DNA of 64,000 nucleotides from Ottelia alismoides (GCA_037367405.1 JAZKJV010004137.1:1302001-1366000), one strand, 5' to 3'; shown: positions 1 to 11,883, numbered from the stretch's first letter. Numbers and translations: made by a program. Notes: a model not told the origin generated them from the letters alone.

Positions 1-1921
1 CAATTAATTAAATTTAGATTAAATGTATATTGATAAATTAATATGATTTAATCCCAAATTAAATCAATCAACCATGGAGATTATGGAATGAAGATTGCCT
101 CCTTCCATAATATGGGATTTGGTGGCAATCTCATGTAATCTCATGATATCTCATGAGATTACATTATTCCATGGAAATCTCCAAGATCTACAACAACACT
201 TGTTGTAAATTATTCAACAAAAATAATTCATAATTATTTTGTTAATATTGCAATCTTACCATTGGAAAATTGTGAATCACATTCACAACCCAAAATAAAA
301 AGTGAACTATATTTTCAATTAATTGTCTAATGTGAATCCAATTCACATCAACATTTAATTAACAAATGTAAATTACAAATTGCTCTCTCTCTCTCTCTCT
401 TATATATTATAAATCACATTTACATATATATGATTAATATGGATAGTGCTATCCACATTATTCATATCCAAGATAATTAAATCGCATTTAATCATCTTGG
501 ATCTCTATTCTCATGTGCCCAAATAATGTGAATGAAATTCATATTATTTACATCTTTGATAATTAAATCACATTTAATTATCTGAGGTAACTCTCCTTAT
601 AATATGAATCAAATTCATATTATTCATGATAATTAAATCACTTTTAATTATCCATTTTGTCAATGCTTGGATACATATATCAACAATGAAATTATCTTGA
701 ACTCTTTCAAGGATATTGTGCTTTCTCCGCAGATACTTCGAGATAAGGACATGGCGATTGTATTGTTCCACGTATAGTGACTTGGATATTGAGATTACAT
801 CTCAAATCCAGATCTCGAGCCTCCCATAGATGCTTGATTAAATCAAGACCGTAAATCTAATCTTCTCATTGCATCTGAATCACATTCAGATCAATGTCCA
901 ACATTTAGACCAAGATCATATTACTTCTCCACTGAGAGGATTCACTAAAATCCAGACCCGTTTCATCACTCCCTAGGAATGGAAGCGTCATGGTTATACA
1001 ACCGTTTATGATCACATCACCCTCAGGTATTCCTAATACATGTACATCCTGCATACTGGAAGACTCAGAATAAACTTGAAGTATAAGATCAATTTTACAC
1101 TGTCTACTTCAAAGTTTTATCATTAAGTTTCTCATTTGATCATTGGGAGTCGGTAATTACTTTCCAAAAGCATATATCATACCTAGGTCTTGATCATATA
1201 AATTCCAAAGTATATATCAAACCTACAAATTCAGTCAAGCTTCCAAAGCGAGACGACCGTGCACGGAATTTGATCTTCCCAACATCTCATGAGTGAGTTC
1301 ATGTCTTCCGGTTCAGTAATGAACCTGTATGATCCCTTTGAGAGATCGTATTACTCATATGCCCTTATATGCACACCAGCGCACCGGTGTATATACCTTG
1401 GTTAGGTCATCAACCTATTGGTCTGCCAAATGTACATACTTAGACCTATAGTAACACATCTGTCTCTGGTCAGAGGATGTGTGCCTATATCATGACAGCA
1501 TACGACACAGGACTTTGGTTATCTCGAACTCGTTAAATCAACTCTTTGACCTAACTTATCTAACACCTCTGAATCTCTATTCCTATGCAGAGGACCTGCA
1601 TCAAGAGGTCGGTTAGATATCAGCCTAAATGAGAAAGGATTGCCATCTCCTACTCAGGCTGGAGATCATCTCTTAGCAATCATTTGACGGTGCTTGATGA
1701 GTCCTCAATCTAACTCTTTAGATATTCATCCAAGCACCAGCCTCTATGATTCAATAATTGAATCAACATCTGTATGATCATCAAGATGGCCATGGTACAT
1801 AACCCTAATTGTACTAAGAGACCTATTATGCAAATTATTTATTCTTCATTTCAGATCAGGGAATGATATTCGCAATAACATTTATTGCATAATGGCTCGT
1901 CGTGGGATCGCATGTCCAACA
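1..1921 (-). mobile_element. Copia element A, 3' LTR (truncated by window start)
   Basis: This stretch aligns along its whole length with the last 1.9 kb of the LTR at 18842-21461 and with the two LTRs of element B. On the minus strand it begins TGTTGGACATG, the usual TG start, and a PPT-like run (AGTGGGAGATTG) lies just outside at 1922-1933. That makes it the 3' LTR of a minus-strand Ty1/copia element. About 0.7 kb, including the LTR end and its target-site duplication, lies to the left of the window. It is AT-rich and non-coding; the short reading frames in it are chance. A (CT)n run at 383-400 is longer than in the partner LTR. Boundaries at 1921 are seen directly; the family assignment follows from the PBS and RT relics further in. 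Confidence 0.9.
383..400. repeat. (CT)n microsatellite in copia A 3' LTR
   Basis: Nine CT units. The same place in the partner LTR (around 19931) has only about four, so the tract changed length after insertion, when both LTRs were identical. Confidence 0.85.
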
Positions 1922-2303
1922 ATCTCCCACTAGCCCAAAGAGCCATTAATGGGATAATCATTTAAACCCACACTTATGTGACAATCATAGGATATTTTAG
2001 AAAATAGCTAGGTAAGCTAATCAGTCACTCTGTTCCCAAGAGACTACGCCAAGTCCTTTTACAACACTTGCATATCCCAAGGTAACAGTGCTCATATCCA
2101 ATGCAAAGGTTGCAAATATGCAGCCAATACTCAATTTTGTCAGTTTAGTGTCCATGACACTACAACTTAATATAACCAGTTTTTCCATTATCCTTATCAG
2201 AAATACCCTTATTCCTGGAGATCTCTATCTCCTAAGGTATTTGTAGTTAAGACCTTTTAGATCTCCATCTATAAAGTCTTAATTTCTTGAAGATAAGACT
2301 TAG

Positions 2304-2605
2304 AGATATGGTACTGACCTATCTAAAGGAATAACAACTCAAAGAGTTGAGGATGTGAATGCTAAAACTGCTTGCCCTTGTGCATCAGTTTCAAGAATCC
2401 GAGTGTATGCTAGATGTGTACCAAAGCCATAGTAGGATTAAACACTTGATTGCAGTAATAACAATATCTTCAAAGATGACAAAACTTGTCCACATCTAGC
2501 ATACACTCGGATTCTTGAAACTGATGCACAAGGGCAAGCAGTTTTAGCATTCACATCCTCAACTCTTTGAGGTGTTATTCCTTTAGATAGGTCAGTACCA
2601 TATCT
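2304..2605. repeat. Fold-back inverted duplication inside copia A RT relic
   Basis: Left arm 2304-2418 and right arm 2491-2605 are reverse complements over 115 bp with one mismatch that I can find. The 72-bp spacer (2419-2490) is also inverted relative to element B, where the same sequence lies at about 38155-38262 in the opposite orientation. So a block of arm plus spacer was copied in inverted form next to the native arm, and the native spacer was lost. Element B has only the right-arm copy (about 38263-38370). Confidence 0.9.
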
Positions 2606-2650
2606 TGAGGGAAAGAATCCTTTCTTGGAATTTTCCATGGAAATGTCCAA
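2438..2650 (-). pseudogene. pol: RT C-terminal fragment of copia A (70 codons open)
   Basis: The open stretch encodes MENSKKGFFPSRYGTDLSKG, matching the conserved block that follows the copia RT core (SKKGFLPxxxGxxLSK). It then runs into CPCASVSRIRVYARC, where the family has PYASAVGSLMYAMLCT, and from 2490 downwards it enters the inverted block, so the last 17 or so codons are not native. It is a remnant, not a working gene. Confidence 0.75.
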
Positions 2651-5600
2651 GGTATACCATTAATGTGACGGTCCCAATACCCTATTTTCTTTGCCTCTGA
2701 ACAACTTCAGAACTAAGATCTAAGAGGTATAATTGAGATCATATTTCGAGGTATGGAACAACCAGATTATAAAACACTTATTATTATCATCCTTAGATCA
2801 TTCCAAATGATTAGGATATCTACATTTAGCACGATGAACACAATGGCACTCCCACTAAGCTTCATATGGTTTATCAAGATTCTATCTGAAACCATAACAT
2901 TTATGATTTCATCAAAACCAATATTCCAACTACAAGAAGCTTATTTGAGTGTAGCTATGGTTAGCAATATTGTGATGGGTTGAAGCAAGGTCACTGGAGA
3001 GCAAGTCTCATCGCAAGCGATGTCTTCTCTTCGGTGTGTAGCTCGTGGATACGAACCGTGCTTTGAAGGTCTCTACCTTTTCATCAGGTTTCCTCTTTCT
3101 CTTGAAGATCTATTTACACCTTAATGGGTCTTATCCATATAGGTGGATCCTCGAGGGTCTATATACAACACTTGTATATGAAGTCTACTTTAGACTTTAT
3201 TTCTAACATCCATCTTTCCATGTCATGATCTTTAGTAGCTTCATCATATAAAGTTAGATCATTGTCAGATTCAACTGACACATGAAACCCATCTTCAAAC
3301 TTATTTGAAGAGGTATTAGTGTTTCATCTTTAATTATCCTTTTAGTTTCCGATTCCAGGAGCCTCATTATCATCTCAGGATTAAATGAGTTCCTTTACTT
3401 CATTTTCATCTTGATTCTCAAGAGAGTCATCCTATAAGAATCATATTCTCAAAGATGAGATCTTCAAGAATCTCAAGGTCATAAAGTAGGTATCCAATAC
3501 CATCATTTATTTTCCTAATGAAGTAGCACTCTCCAGTGCCAGATTCTAGATTACTTGCATGGAACCTTATTAAGGATATATATTGTATTCTCTACTATAT
3601 ATATACCTTAGAAACTAATAGATAATTATGCTAATATTCATCATTGATCATATCATGTCACACATTATCCAATTGTAACTCCCTACAACTCTTATTAAGT
3701 TTAGGTTTATAAGGAGGAGTGAGATAAAAATAATATTCATATCTCTATAAGGTATTCCATGAATTCATCTAATAGGTACAAGCTACCTAGGTTAGATCAA
3801 ATTCATTTCATCTTCCTTCAGACTTTGGTTCAAAACCAAAATTGTGAAATCTTCAAACATTTCAAAGCTTTCTAAGGTGAAGGAAAGAAATCTCATATCT
3901 CAAATAATCATCAATAGATATCACATATCCATAATGTTTATTATGATATAGATGATTCACATACATCAATATGTATGAGATTTTGAATACCTTGACATCT
4001 TACACCATTCCCAAGGAAGGGTGTATTGGACATTTCTACTTTTGAATACAGTATTCACAAGTATGTAAGATTTCAACCTTTAGACAATCTAAAGTTTCAT
4101 CTCTTATCAGACTATTGATCACATCAACAGACAAATATCCAAAACATGATGCTAGATCATTATCAAATGATCTTCATCCTCCTATTAATCTTTAATGGTT
4201 TAATTTTCAGTATTAGAAATCTTAATGAACTATTCATTAATTTTCTAATTTAGTAGAGTCCACAAGATTTTTGACTACTATCTGAAATATCTCCATCATA
4301 ACTCTTTATGATAGGTCTATTACAGAATTCATGTTTATTTCCAACATTTAGAAATAAACAATGAGTGTATTCTAAAATCTAGGTCATAGAGACATTCTCT
4401 AAGACTAAGGTCTCTCCCACTGAAATTATGAAGTCTATCAATCCAATAGAGATTGTTGCAACAATTGCATCAATATCTATGTGGCTGACTATGAACCTTT
4501 AGATCAAATTTCTAATCTTCTAAAATATATGCAACTAATTGCAAGTGTCATTTAGAAGATTGAGATACAATTGTTAGACTTTATCTCATCAAATAAGTAA
4601 GTCAATTTCAATGACTATATGTAGATTATTCTAATGCACTATCTGAGTCCTTCTCTAAGGATTCTAGATAGACTTGATAGTCATACTATCAACACATCAT
4701 CTTATTGTATTGGCATTCATCCAACTATTTGGATGTCATATGGAAGTCATAGAAGTACAGTCAACTCTTTGACTTTCATTCTCACATGGGTCAGACCCAC
4801 GCTTCCACTATGCTCCCTTCATTTATAAACAACCATTGCTTAAGATAATGGTCTCTTATGTTAAATTCAAAAGATTTCAATATAAGAGCATTTCAACATT
4901 TATACATGCTTCATTCAATTCATACAATATGAATAATATGAAGCATCATGAATGATCAGAGTATGGACAGTAGAATGATGACACTCATTGTATCTACATC
5001 CATCTAAACTCTTAAAACATTGGTTCAGGCAGGTACTCAAACAATTTGAATACATCATCTCTTATAGAGCCACCATTCTGCATGTTGCAGAGAACCATGT
5101 CATTCATGATTAAATGTTGAGAGCACATATGCATGCCAAAATATCTTCTTAGATTTTTATAAGGATTATTTGACAATTATGATCATCGTCGACATGTCAC
5201 TTCTAAAATACATTCGATGAAAGATAAGGACTATAGAGACATACAAACCCTAGGGTTGAAGTCCTATTGTCAATTATAATTGTCATTCCTCATTATTATG
5301 AGGAAACTTGCACATTGTAACCACATACATTATGTGTTCAACTGCAAGAACAATATCTTGATCATGGATCCAATCCATGATATTTTACTGATTATTATAG
5401 AGTATATTATTGAGTGGGTTTAATGAAGATTTATCTGAAATAAGAAATTTGCATAAGTATATATAAATATATATACATATTTTACTTTGAGTTAGGATTT
5501 TTTATATCAAAGTTGTCTTGCCTTGTCAACATTGAAAGTTCATTCCCTTAATCACTTTCAATGTAAGATACTTACCATTATATCTCAAGCAAGATCTGGG

Positions 5601-5854
5601 ATCTCCTTCCTTATCTTTGCTACATCCCAATAATATGAGAATATGTAACTCCGATAAAAAGAAGCGGGAACACATTCCACCTTGCAAGTCCAACTTGCAT
5701 CTCCCAATTTGGTCTTAAACACCCGGGCCCACCACCCCTAAGGTGATGTTGACCCGTCATTAATTGAACCAACCATCAACAAGAATAGTACTCGCTATGC
5801 GCAATCTAATATCGCCCCAATAATATGAGGATCTGGTATTGGGTCACTACGCAT

Positions 5855-5859
5855 ACGGT
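5855..5859. other. Left target-site duplication of the Athila-like element (ACGGT)
   Basis: The uninterrupted sister site in copia B reads ACGGC (41752-41756). The left copy here is ACGGT and the right copy (17537-17541) is GCGGC, so each has one substitution from the original 5-bp target. Five bp is the usual duplication for Ty3/gypsy integrases. Confidence 0.85.
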
Positions 5860-7765
5860 TTTTAACAAGATTTCTCGCGGTTTAAGAAGGTGATTTTATC
5901 AAGCCATTGTGTTACCGTGAACAATCAAGTCAATCAAATAAATTACAACTACAAGCACAATAGAGATATACAAAATGCATATGGAAAGTAGAAGTTCGAA
6001 TCCACAGAGACTTGGCAAGTTCACTCATTTTCCTTAGATATATTTTTTTGATTTCATAAAATATTCTAAGAACTAATATGTAAATAGACAGAAATCTATG
6101 TGGAGAACTGTAAATGAAACCATATGATCTACTTACACTAATAAAATGACGAGAAAGAATGTGCAAATTCTACAAATATTAAAAGTGAACATATGGGTAA
6201 TTTGCACTATTGGTACTTAGATTGCATAAATAAAAACTTGTATTCATAATTTTTTTGTTGCAAACACTTAAACGACATTAAAGGAGAAAGTACCATAGAC
6301 TATAGGCTGAGAAACGCATTGCTAAAAAAATTCAGAGTAACTTGCAATTAGATTATGAAATATCAAAAGACAAAATAGAATAAAAGCACTTGATTAATAA
6401 GGTGGAGAATGGATGTTCTTCTCTCAGGTTGTCCTTGAAGATGCAAGCTCTGGATAGGAGCACGGCATCCACAAGCCAAGGGATCCGTGAGTGGAGTTGT
6501 ACGAGAGATGCGGAGGTGCACGCCGCGGAGGAATGGTAGAGTACGAGACGTCAACAAAGGATGCAGAACTCGAGGTTGTGCCATTACGCAGAGATGTACG
6601 TGCGAACAGGGAGGCACGAACGAGGGCAGTGCGGGCTGAAGGAGATGTCTGTGCAAGCGGCCCACGCACAAGATTCGGGCAGCCTAGAGATAAACCCCGG
6701 TGCGCGGTGGAGGATGCGCAAGGGAGGTGGCGTGCACGGAGAAACACAACGGAGGTGGGTGGTGGCTGGAGGACACTCGCTGGCTGGTCGGTGGCTGCGC
6801 ATATATGCCCGCGCGAGGGAGCTACCAGTCGGTCGAACATCGGTGTACGGCGGCGCACTGGAGGAGCCCGGTGAGGAGAGTGTGGGCTACACCTTGAGCT
6901 GCGATTAGAGGGTAGTGCCACACTCGATAGTGGCATAGGCTGGAGCTGCTGATCAGGGGGCGCAGGCTGGACGGTGGCTGTGCATGCGTGTACTGCGAGG
7001 AGGAGGTGAATAGCGTAGGGTTGCAGTGGATGTGCCTGTGCAAGGATGCTGTAGTTCGCACGAGAAGAAGGTGACGAGCTTGGCTCGGGTGTTGCTTGAT
7101 GAAATGGGGAAGAAGGAGAAGATCCCCTCTCTCTTTCCCTTCAAGCCTTTTTATAGAAGACCTTGGTCAGCTGCCTTGGGGAGGAGATGAGGGGTTCATG
7201 AGGCTTTCCGAAGCCTTAAGCCATGAGAGATGTGCGTGAGTTGCTCCCTGCAAAAGTTAATAAAGAGAGAGAGAGAGAAGTGGTTGGGGTGATGTGTGTG
7301 AGTTTTTCCATGCAAAAATTAATAAAGAAAGAGAAGTTAAGGGGATGGCATTCACGTGCATGCATGGGGAAGAAAAATGGGTAAATTTCTTAAGAGACCC
7401 TCTAATAAAATGTGAACGGTAATTGATTATGCCAATGTGTTGGATTTGATATGATGCTCTTTCTTTCACTCTTTTGCATTTGAACACATATATTCATGAT
7501 GGTATTTTTATTTTCTCAATTATACTAAATATGAATATGGGTTGTTGGATTTGTAAAGGTGATTAAGTTTCATGGATGTAATCTCTATTAAATAAGAAAT
7601 ATAACTAGGTAATACATAAAGATCATGCATTAAGTGGCATTGTTTGTTGTGTGCATGGAATAAGTATAATGTGAATTTGTGCACTATTGACTTATATAAA
7701 TCAAACATTAAGCTTATACTCCACATATTTTAAGCATGTTATAACCATATATAATGCAATTATCA
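5860..7765 (-). repeat. 3' LTR of the Athila-like element (1906 bp)
   Basis: Direct repeat of 15714-17536. On the minus strand it starts TGATAATTGC at 7765 and ends at 5860, where the final CA has become AA. It is about 80 bp longer than its partner, largely because of a two-copy tandem repeat at 7230-7336. A GC-rich block lies at 6470-7000 in an otherwise AT-rich LTR. Overlapping open frames there, the longest 170 codons on the minus strand, are not preserved in the partner LTR beyond part of their length, so I do not call them genes. Confidence 0.93.
7146..7156 (-). promoter_or_regulatory. TATA box of the Athila-like 3' LTR
   Basis: The minus strand reads CTATAAAAAGG. The identical motif is at 17000-17010 in the other LTR. 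By position it splits the LTR into a U3 of about 0.6 kb (7157-7765) and an R/U5 of about 1.3 kb that contains the GC-rich block. Confidence 0.7.
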
Positions 7766-7778
7766 CACCCCCATGCTT
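7766..7778 (-). other. Polypurine tract of the Athila-like element
   Basis: Minus strand AAGCATGGGGGTG abuts the LTR start TGATAATTGC. This is where plus-strand DNA synthesis is primed during reverse transcription. Confidence 0.85.
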
Positions 7779-9255
7779 AAATCTTGCTAGTCCCGAGCAA
7801 GAATAAGATAAGTAATATTGAAGGATAGGGAAAAATAGCCAAGATAGGTTGGGTGAGGGTTTATAGCAGACGTACCCACAAAGTCTCGAGTTTTCAGATC
7901 CTAACCACACAAATACACAAACTTCAGCAGAATCGACCCATGGATTAATGATTTGTTTGAATTGTCAACTTGACTCGAGTTTTGTAGTTTCAACAGCCTA
8001 TCAGTTCTAACAGAATCAGGCATGGTTTCAGAAGGTCGATCAAGTCAGCTCATCCCTAAGAAACGGGTATTCTCTTTGACCTTGAGTGGATATAAACAGT
8101 GTTAGTGATAGTTTTAGCTTTTGTGTGTCAAGAGAACGAGCTATCAACACAATCTATCGAGGTACTGAATGATTCCCTATACATATAGCCTCAGTCCTCA
8201 CCTGGATTCAGGCATATTCTCCTTTCACCCAAGTATGTCAGCATAGAAAAAATAGGCCATAGTTATTGGAGAATGGGACTTAATTTTTGGGGTTTTTCGT
8301 AGACCGCTTTGGTCCGTTGCTCTCATTTTTTCCTTTTGCAGAGCATAACCCTGGGCCTCTTTGGGCCTCTTTTAAGAATTTGGGTAGCATCATTGGGCTA
8401 CTACCACGGCTTTTTGGTGGAGGAGGGTTATTTGGTGGTCTTCTTTGCTTTTGCTTTGCGTATCTTTGCATGATTGGTGGTTTTTGGCATTTGTATTGTG
8501 ATATGCCTTTTTGTGGTGTTTTTGTCTTGGTTTTTGGCATCAAGAGGTAGTATCGGTTTAATAATGTCTTTAGAGGTATGATACTGGCTTAATTGCTGAC
8601 ATACTTAGACTAGAGAGATCATGTTTTCCCCTGAGTCAAGTTTCTTCACTGACTATAGATAAGGTTCAGGCATTGGCACAACCAAGAGGACAACTCCTCA
8701 CCTCAACTAGATTGTAATTGTATCTCGTAAAATAAACTCAATCAAGCTAAGTGCAATGTGCAGTTGCTTAATATCCACTGAAGAGTTTAAGAGTGCTACT
8801 AGTTGCTTAGGTGATCTAGTTAGATACAGAAGTTCATTCACCAGTAGAGTTAGTGGAACTGAGAGAATAAAGTCCATATGGACCTGAAGAAAGCTTAAAA
8901 ACTCATGCCTAGTGAAATTCTAATGGAATTAAGTGTACTAGGGTTAACTCAGCTTCAGTTTGTGATCTATGCAATGAAGAGCTGATTTCTCAAAAGATAG
9001 GATAAAACTAAGAAATGTATTTTTGGTGGTTTTCTTTCTTTTTGAAAATATTTTTATGGGAATTTTTGCAAAAGAGAAAGATATTTTTTTGAAAGATTAT
9101 GTAATTTTGAAAAACTATGCAGACACACCCCCATACTTATTAGAAACCATGTCCTCATGGTGAAGACAATGTGTAATAGGAGGATCCTGTGAGGAGAGGC
9201 TCACGAGAGTGCGTGATTTAACGCCTCAGCTTGGCGATGTGGTGGTTCATTTTTC
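7779..9255 (-). other. 3' non-coding region of the Athila-like element
   Basis: About 1.5 kb between the integrase stop and the PPT. In Athila elements this interval can hold an env-like frame. Here I see no membrane segments or long frame on the element's strand; the longest open stretch is an 87-codon, Lys/Pro/Gln-rich frame at 8280-8543. A second PPT-like tract sits at its upstream end (9124-9139). Confidence 0.6.
9124..9139 (-). other. Second PPT-like tract just after integrase
   Basis: Minus strand TAAGTATGGGGGTGTG, closely matching the terminal PPT (TAAGCATGGGGGTG). It lies about 115 bp downstream of the integrase stop and 1.36 kb upstream of the 3' LTR. Confidence 0.6.
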
Positions 9256-10425
9256 CTACAGAAGGTATGTTGTGCAGACAGGCATAGGACCAGATGGTTC
9301 AACAATGGGTTTTAGTCTTTGACCATTAACTCTAAAAGTGGTTTTAGTGTTTGGGTTAGAAATTTCTATCGAGCCATTATCGAATACTTGAGTTACAATG
9401 TATGGTCCTTTCCATTTCGATCTCAGTTTTCCTGGAAATAACTTCCGTTTTGCATCAAATAGCCATACTTTTTGATTTTCTTTGAATGATTTCCTCGAAA
9501 TGTTGACATCGTGCCACAACTTTATTTTCTCTTTGTATAGCAGGTTGTTATCATAGGCTTGTGATCTCAATTCTTCCAGTTCAGATAAGTCCAATAGTCT
9601 TTTCTTTCCAGTCTCATCATAATCCAAATAGCATTTCTTGATCGCCCAGAGTGACTTGTGGTGGATCTCTACAGGTAGATGGCAAGGATTTCTATAGCCC
9701 AACCTATATGGGCTCATTCTTAAGGGTGTACGGAAGGCTGTACGGTAGGCCCAAAGAGCAGAAGGTAAGTGTTGAGACCAGTCTTTACGATCAGAGCGGA
9801 CAATTTTCTGTAGGATGGTCTTGATCTCCCGGTTTGACAGCTCGGTCATTCCATTGGTCTGTGGGTAATAGGCAGTTGAGACCCGGTGTTCGACCCCATT
9901 TTTCTTAAGTAAGTTCTTGACTGAAGCGTTCAGAAAATGGGTTCGACCATCACTAATGACCACCTTGGGTAATCCAAATCGGGAGAAGAGATTGTTCAGG
10001 AATTTAACAACAGTGGCTCTATCAGCAGCACGAGTGGGAATGGCTTCAACCCAACGGGACACATAGTCAACATCGAGTAGGATGTGCTGATAGCCTTGTG
10101 AGGTGGTGAAAGTTCCCATGAAGTCTATTCCCCAAGTATCAAAGATCTCAACTATATATACGAGTTGGAGGGGCATCATGTTGTGGCGGGTCATTGTTCC
10201 ATTAGTCTAACAGGCAGGACAAGATTGAGCAAAATGATGGGCATCTTTAAAGAGTGTGGGCTAGTAGAAACCACATTGTAGGACCTTAGCGGTTGTGCGC
10301 TTCCTTGAGGGGTGTCCTCCACACCCAGAAGTGTGGCAGTGAGTTAGGACATCGTTGACTTCAGATTCAGGGATACATTGTCTCCATATTAAATCAGTGC
10401 CCTCTTTGAAGAGCAAAGGGTCTTC
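9256..10425 (-). pseudogene. pol: Integrase of the Athila-like element
   Basis: Continues in frame from RNase H. The HHCC zinc-binding region is at about 10195-10330 (HCHTSGCGGHPSRKRTTAKV, then SCPAC). It has TAG codons at 10261-10263 and 10207-10209, and a TGA at 10426-10428 separates it from RNase H. After that 312 codons are open (9256-10194). They carry the catalytic core: Asp in WGIDFMG, Asp in ISDGRTHF and Glu in NGMTELSNREIK, with 35 residues between the second Asp and the Glu (DD35E). The C-terminal part has KWKGPYIVTQVF and NGQRLKP, as in plant gypsy integrases. The core looks chemically complete; only the zinc region is interrupted. Confidence 0.92.
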
Positions 10426-11210
10426 TCAGTGATAGTATCGGGCTTGGGCTTTAGTTTTATCTTTCTTATGTTTTGGCCAATCATTAGGAAATGTGGAGGT
10501 GACGATGTAATTGACGATGTCGGCATACAAAGGGAGTTGAGAAGCAGACACAATACTTTCGTCTGGAAAGTTATCAGAAATTGGGATTGTATCTGTGTTC
10601 GATGAAGGGAGTCTTGAAAGGTGATCGGCCACGACATTCTTTGGTCCGGCTCTATCTCGAATCTCTAAATCAAATTCTTGGAGCAGTAATACCCACCTAA
10701 TGAGTCTAGGCTTAGCATCGGTCTTTGTGATGAGATATTTCAAAGTAGAGTGGTCTGTGTAGATTATGATGTGGGATCTTAAGATGTAAGACCGAAATTT
10801 CTCTAAGTAAAACACCACAACCAAGAGTTCTTTCTCAGTCACAGTGTAGTTCTTTTGAGCATCATCCAAAGTTTTGTTGGCATAATGAATGGCATAGGGT
10901 TTCTCATCTTTCCTTTGACCCAATACTGCCCCCACAGCATAATCAGATGCATCACACATGATCTCAAATTCACAGTTCCAATCAGGGAGTTGTAGGATGG
11001 GTGCTTCAGTGATGATTTTCTTTAGGGTTTTGAAAGATTCAAATGCTTCCTCAGTAAAAGTGAAGTCTTGATCTTTTTCCAGTAATTTTGTGAGAGGGCG
11101 GGAAATTCTCGAAAAGTCCTTGATGAAGCGGCGGTAAAAGCCGACATGACCTAGGAAGGACCGAACACCTTTTATGTTCACCGATGGACTTAAATGGGTG
11201 ATTGTCTCAA
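10426..11210 (-). pseudogene. pol: RNase H of the Athila-like element
   Basis: An open frame reads from the RT connection ([18 protein letters not shown], about 11150) into RNase H. The acidic catalytic positions are visible: Asp in [14 protein letters not shown], Glu in [15 protein letters not shown], Asp in [10 protein letters not shown] and Asp in VADHLSRL. It ends at a TGA at 10426-10428, in a place where related elements have Trp (WED). The upstream end is a one-base loss in an A-run at about 11211-11214 that separates it from the RT palm. RNase H removes the RNA template and shapes the PPT primer. Confidence 0.9.
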
Positions 11211-11883
11211 TTTTGATGGATCCACTTCCATCCCTTTCTTTGACACAACATGTCCTACCACAATCTCTTGTTTCACCATAAAATGTGATTTCTTTCAAGA
11301 TAATATCAAATTCACTTCAATGCATTTCTGGAGGACTCTATCCAAAAATTCCAGTGTTTCCTCAAAAGAGTCTCCAAAAATAGAGAAATCATCCATAAAT
11401 ACTTCCATAAAATCACCGATCATATCAGTAAAATTCCCATCATGTATCTTTGAAATGTTGCTGGGGCATTACATAGTCCGAAAGGCATGCGGCGGAAGGC
11501 ATATGTTCCAAATGAACAAGTGGAAGTGGTTTCGTCTTGATCCACTGGTGCTATGGCTACTTGGTTATAACCAGAATATCCATCCAGAAAGCAGAAAAAT
11601 TCTTTTCCGGCTAGCTTCTCAATGATTTGGTCAATGAATGGCAATGGGAAATGATCTTTTCGAGTAGCCTTGTTGAGTTTCCTATAATCTACACAGACTC
11701 TCCAAGTTGTGGCTACTCTGGTGGGTATGTCCTCGCCTTTCTCATTTTTGACAATTGTTAATCCAGCTTTCTTGGGGACAACTTGGAGAGGACTGACCCA
11801 GGGGCTATCAGAGATAGGGTAAATGATACCCGCACTTGCCCATTTATAGATCTCATTCTTCACAACCTCTCGTAGATTGGGAT
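11211..11883 (-). pseudogene. pol: Reverse transcriptase of the Athila-like element
   Basis: Translation recovers WVSPLQVVPKKAGLT, VCVDYRKLNKATRKDHFPLP, FFCFLDGYSGYNQ, RRMPFGLCNAPATFQR and the active site VFMDDFSIFGDSF (about 11360-11400). Lesions: loss of one base at 11883-11884 separates RT from protease; another at 11430-11433, in a four-base run, falls between TFQRYMMGI and the active site; a TGA at 11295-11297 replaces the Trp usually seen in LxWKKxHFM; a third one-base loss lies at about 11211-11214. The chemistry residues themselves are kept, so the decay is in frame and stops. Confidence 0.92.

Larger units (their letters stand above)
1922..5854 (-). pseudogene. pol: Copia A interior, left part: decayed pol (RNase H, RT, integrase, protease)
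   Basis: Minus-strand reading recovers Ty1/copia domains in family order, all broken by stops and shifts. RNase H/RT end: SKKGFFPSRYGTDLSKG at about 2590-2640. RT core near 2830-2890 reads NVDILIIWND where the family has YVDDxLLIGND, so one catalytic Asp is lost. RT N-terminus near 3040-3125 reads IFKRKRKPDEKVETFKAR with an in-frame stop just before it, where the family has Trp. Integrase and protease are expected at about 3500-4570, and a zinc-finger remnant lies at about 4640-4720. The homologous stretch is 37750-41755 in element B. Compared with B, about 145 bp of RT is missing at about 2971. The interior continues at 17542 on the other side of the Athila-like insertion. Confidence 0.8.

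Noticed and set aside
6424..6936. 170-codon minus-strand frame in the Athila-like 3' LTR
   Set aside because: Ser/Pro/Arg-rich, in a GC-rich block with long frames on both strands. The partner LTR keeps only part of it before a frame change, and no domain is visible.
8280..8550. 87-codon frames on both strands in the Athila-like 3' region, possible env
   Set aside because: The two frames cover the same bases in opposite directions; there is no signal peptide on the element's strand and no family motif.
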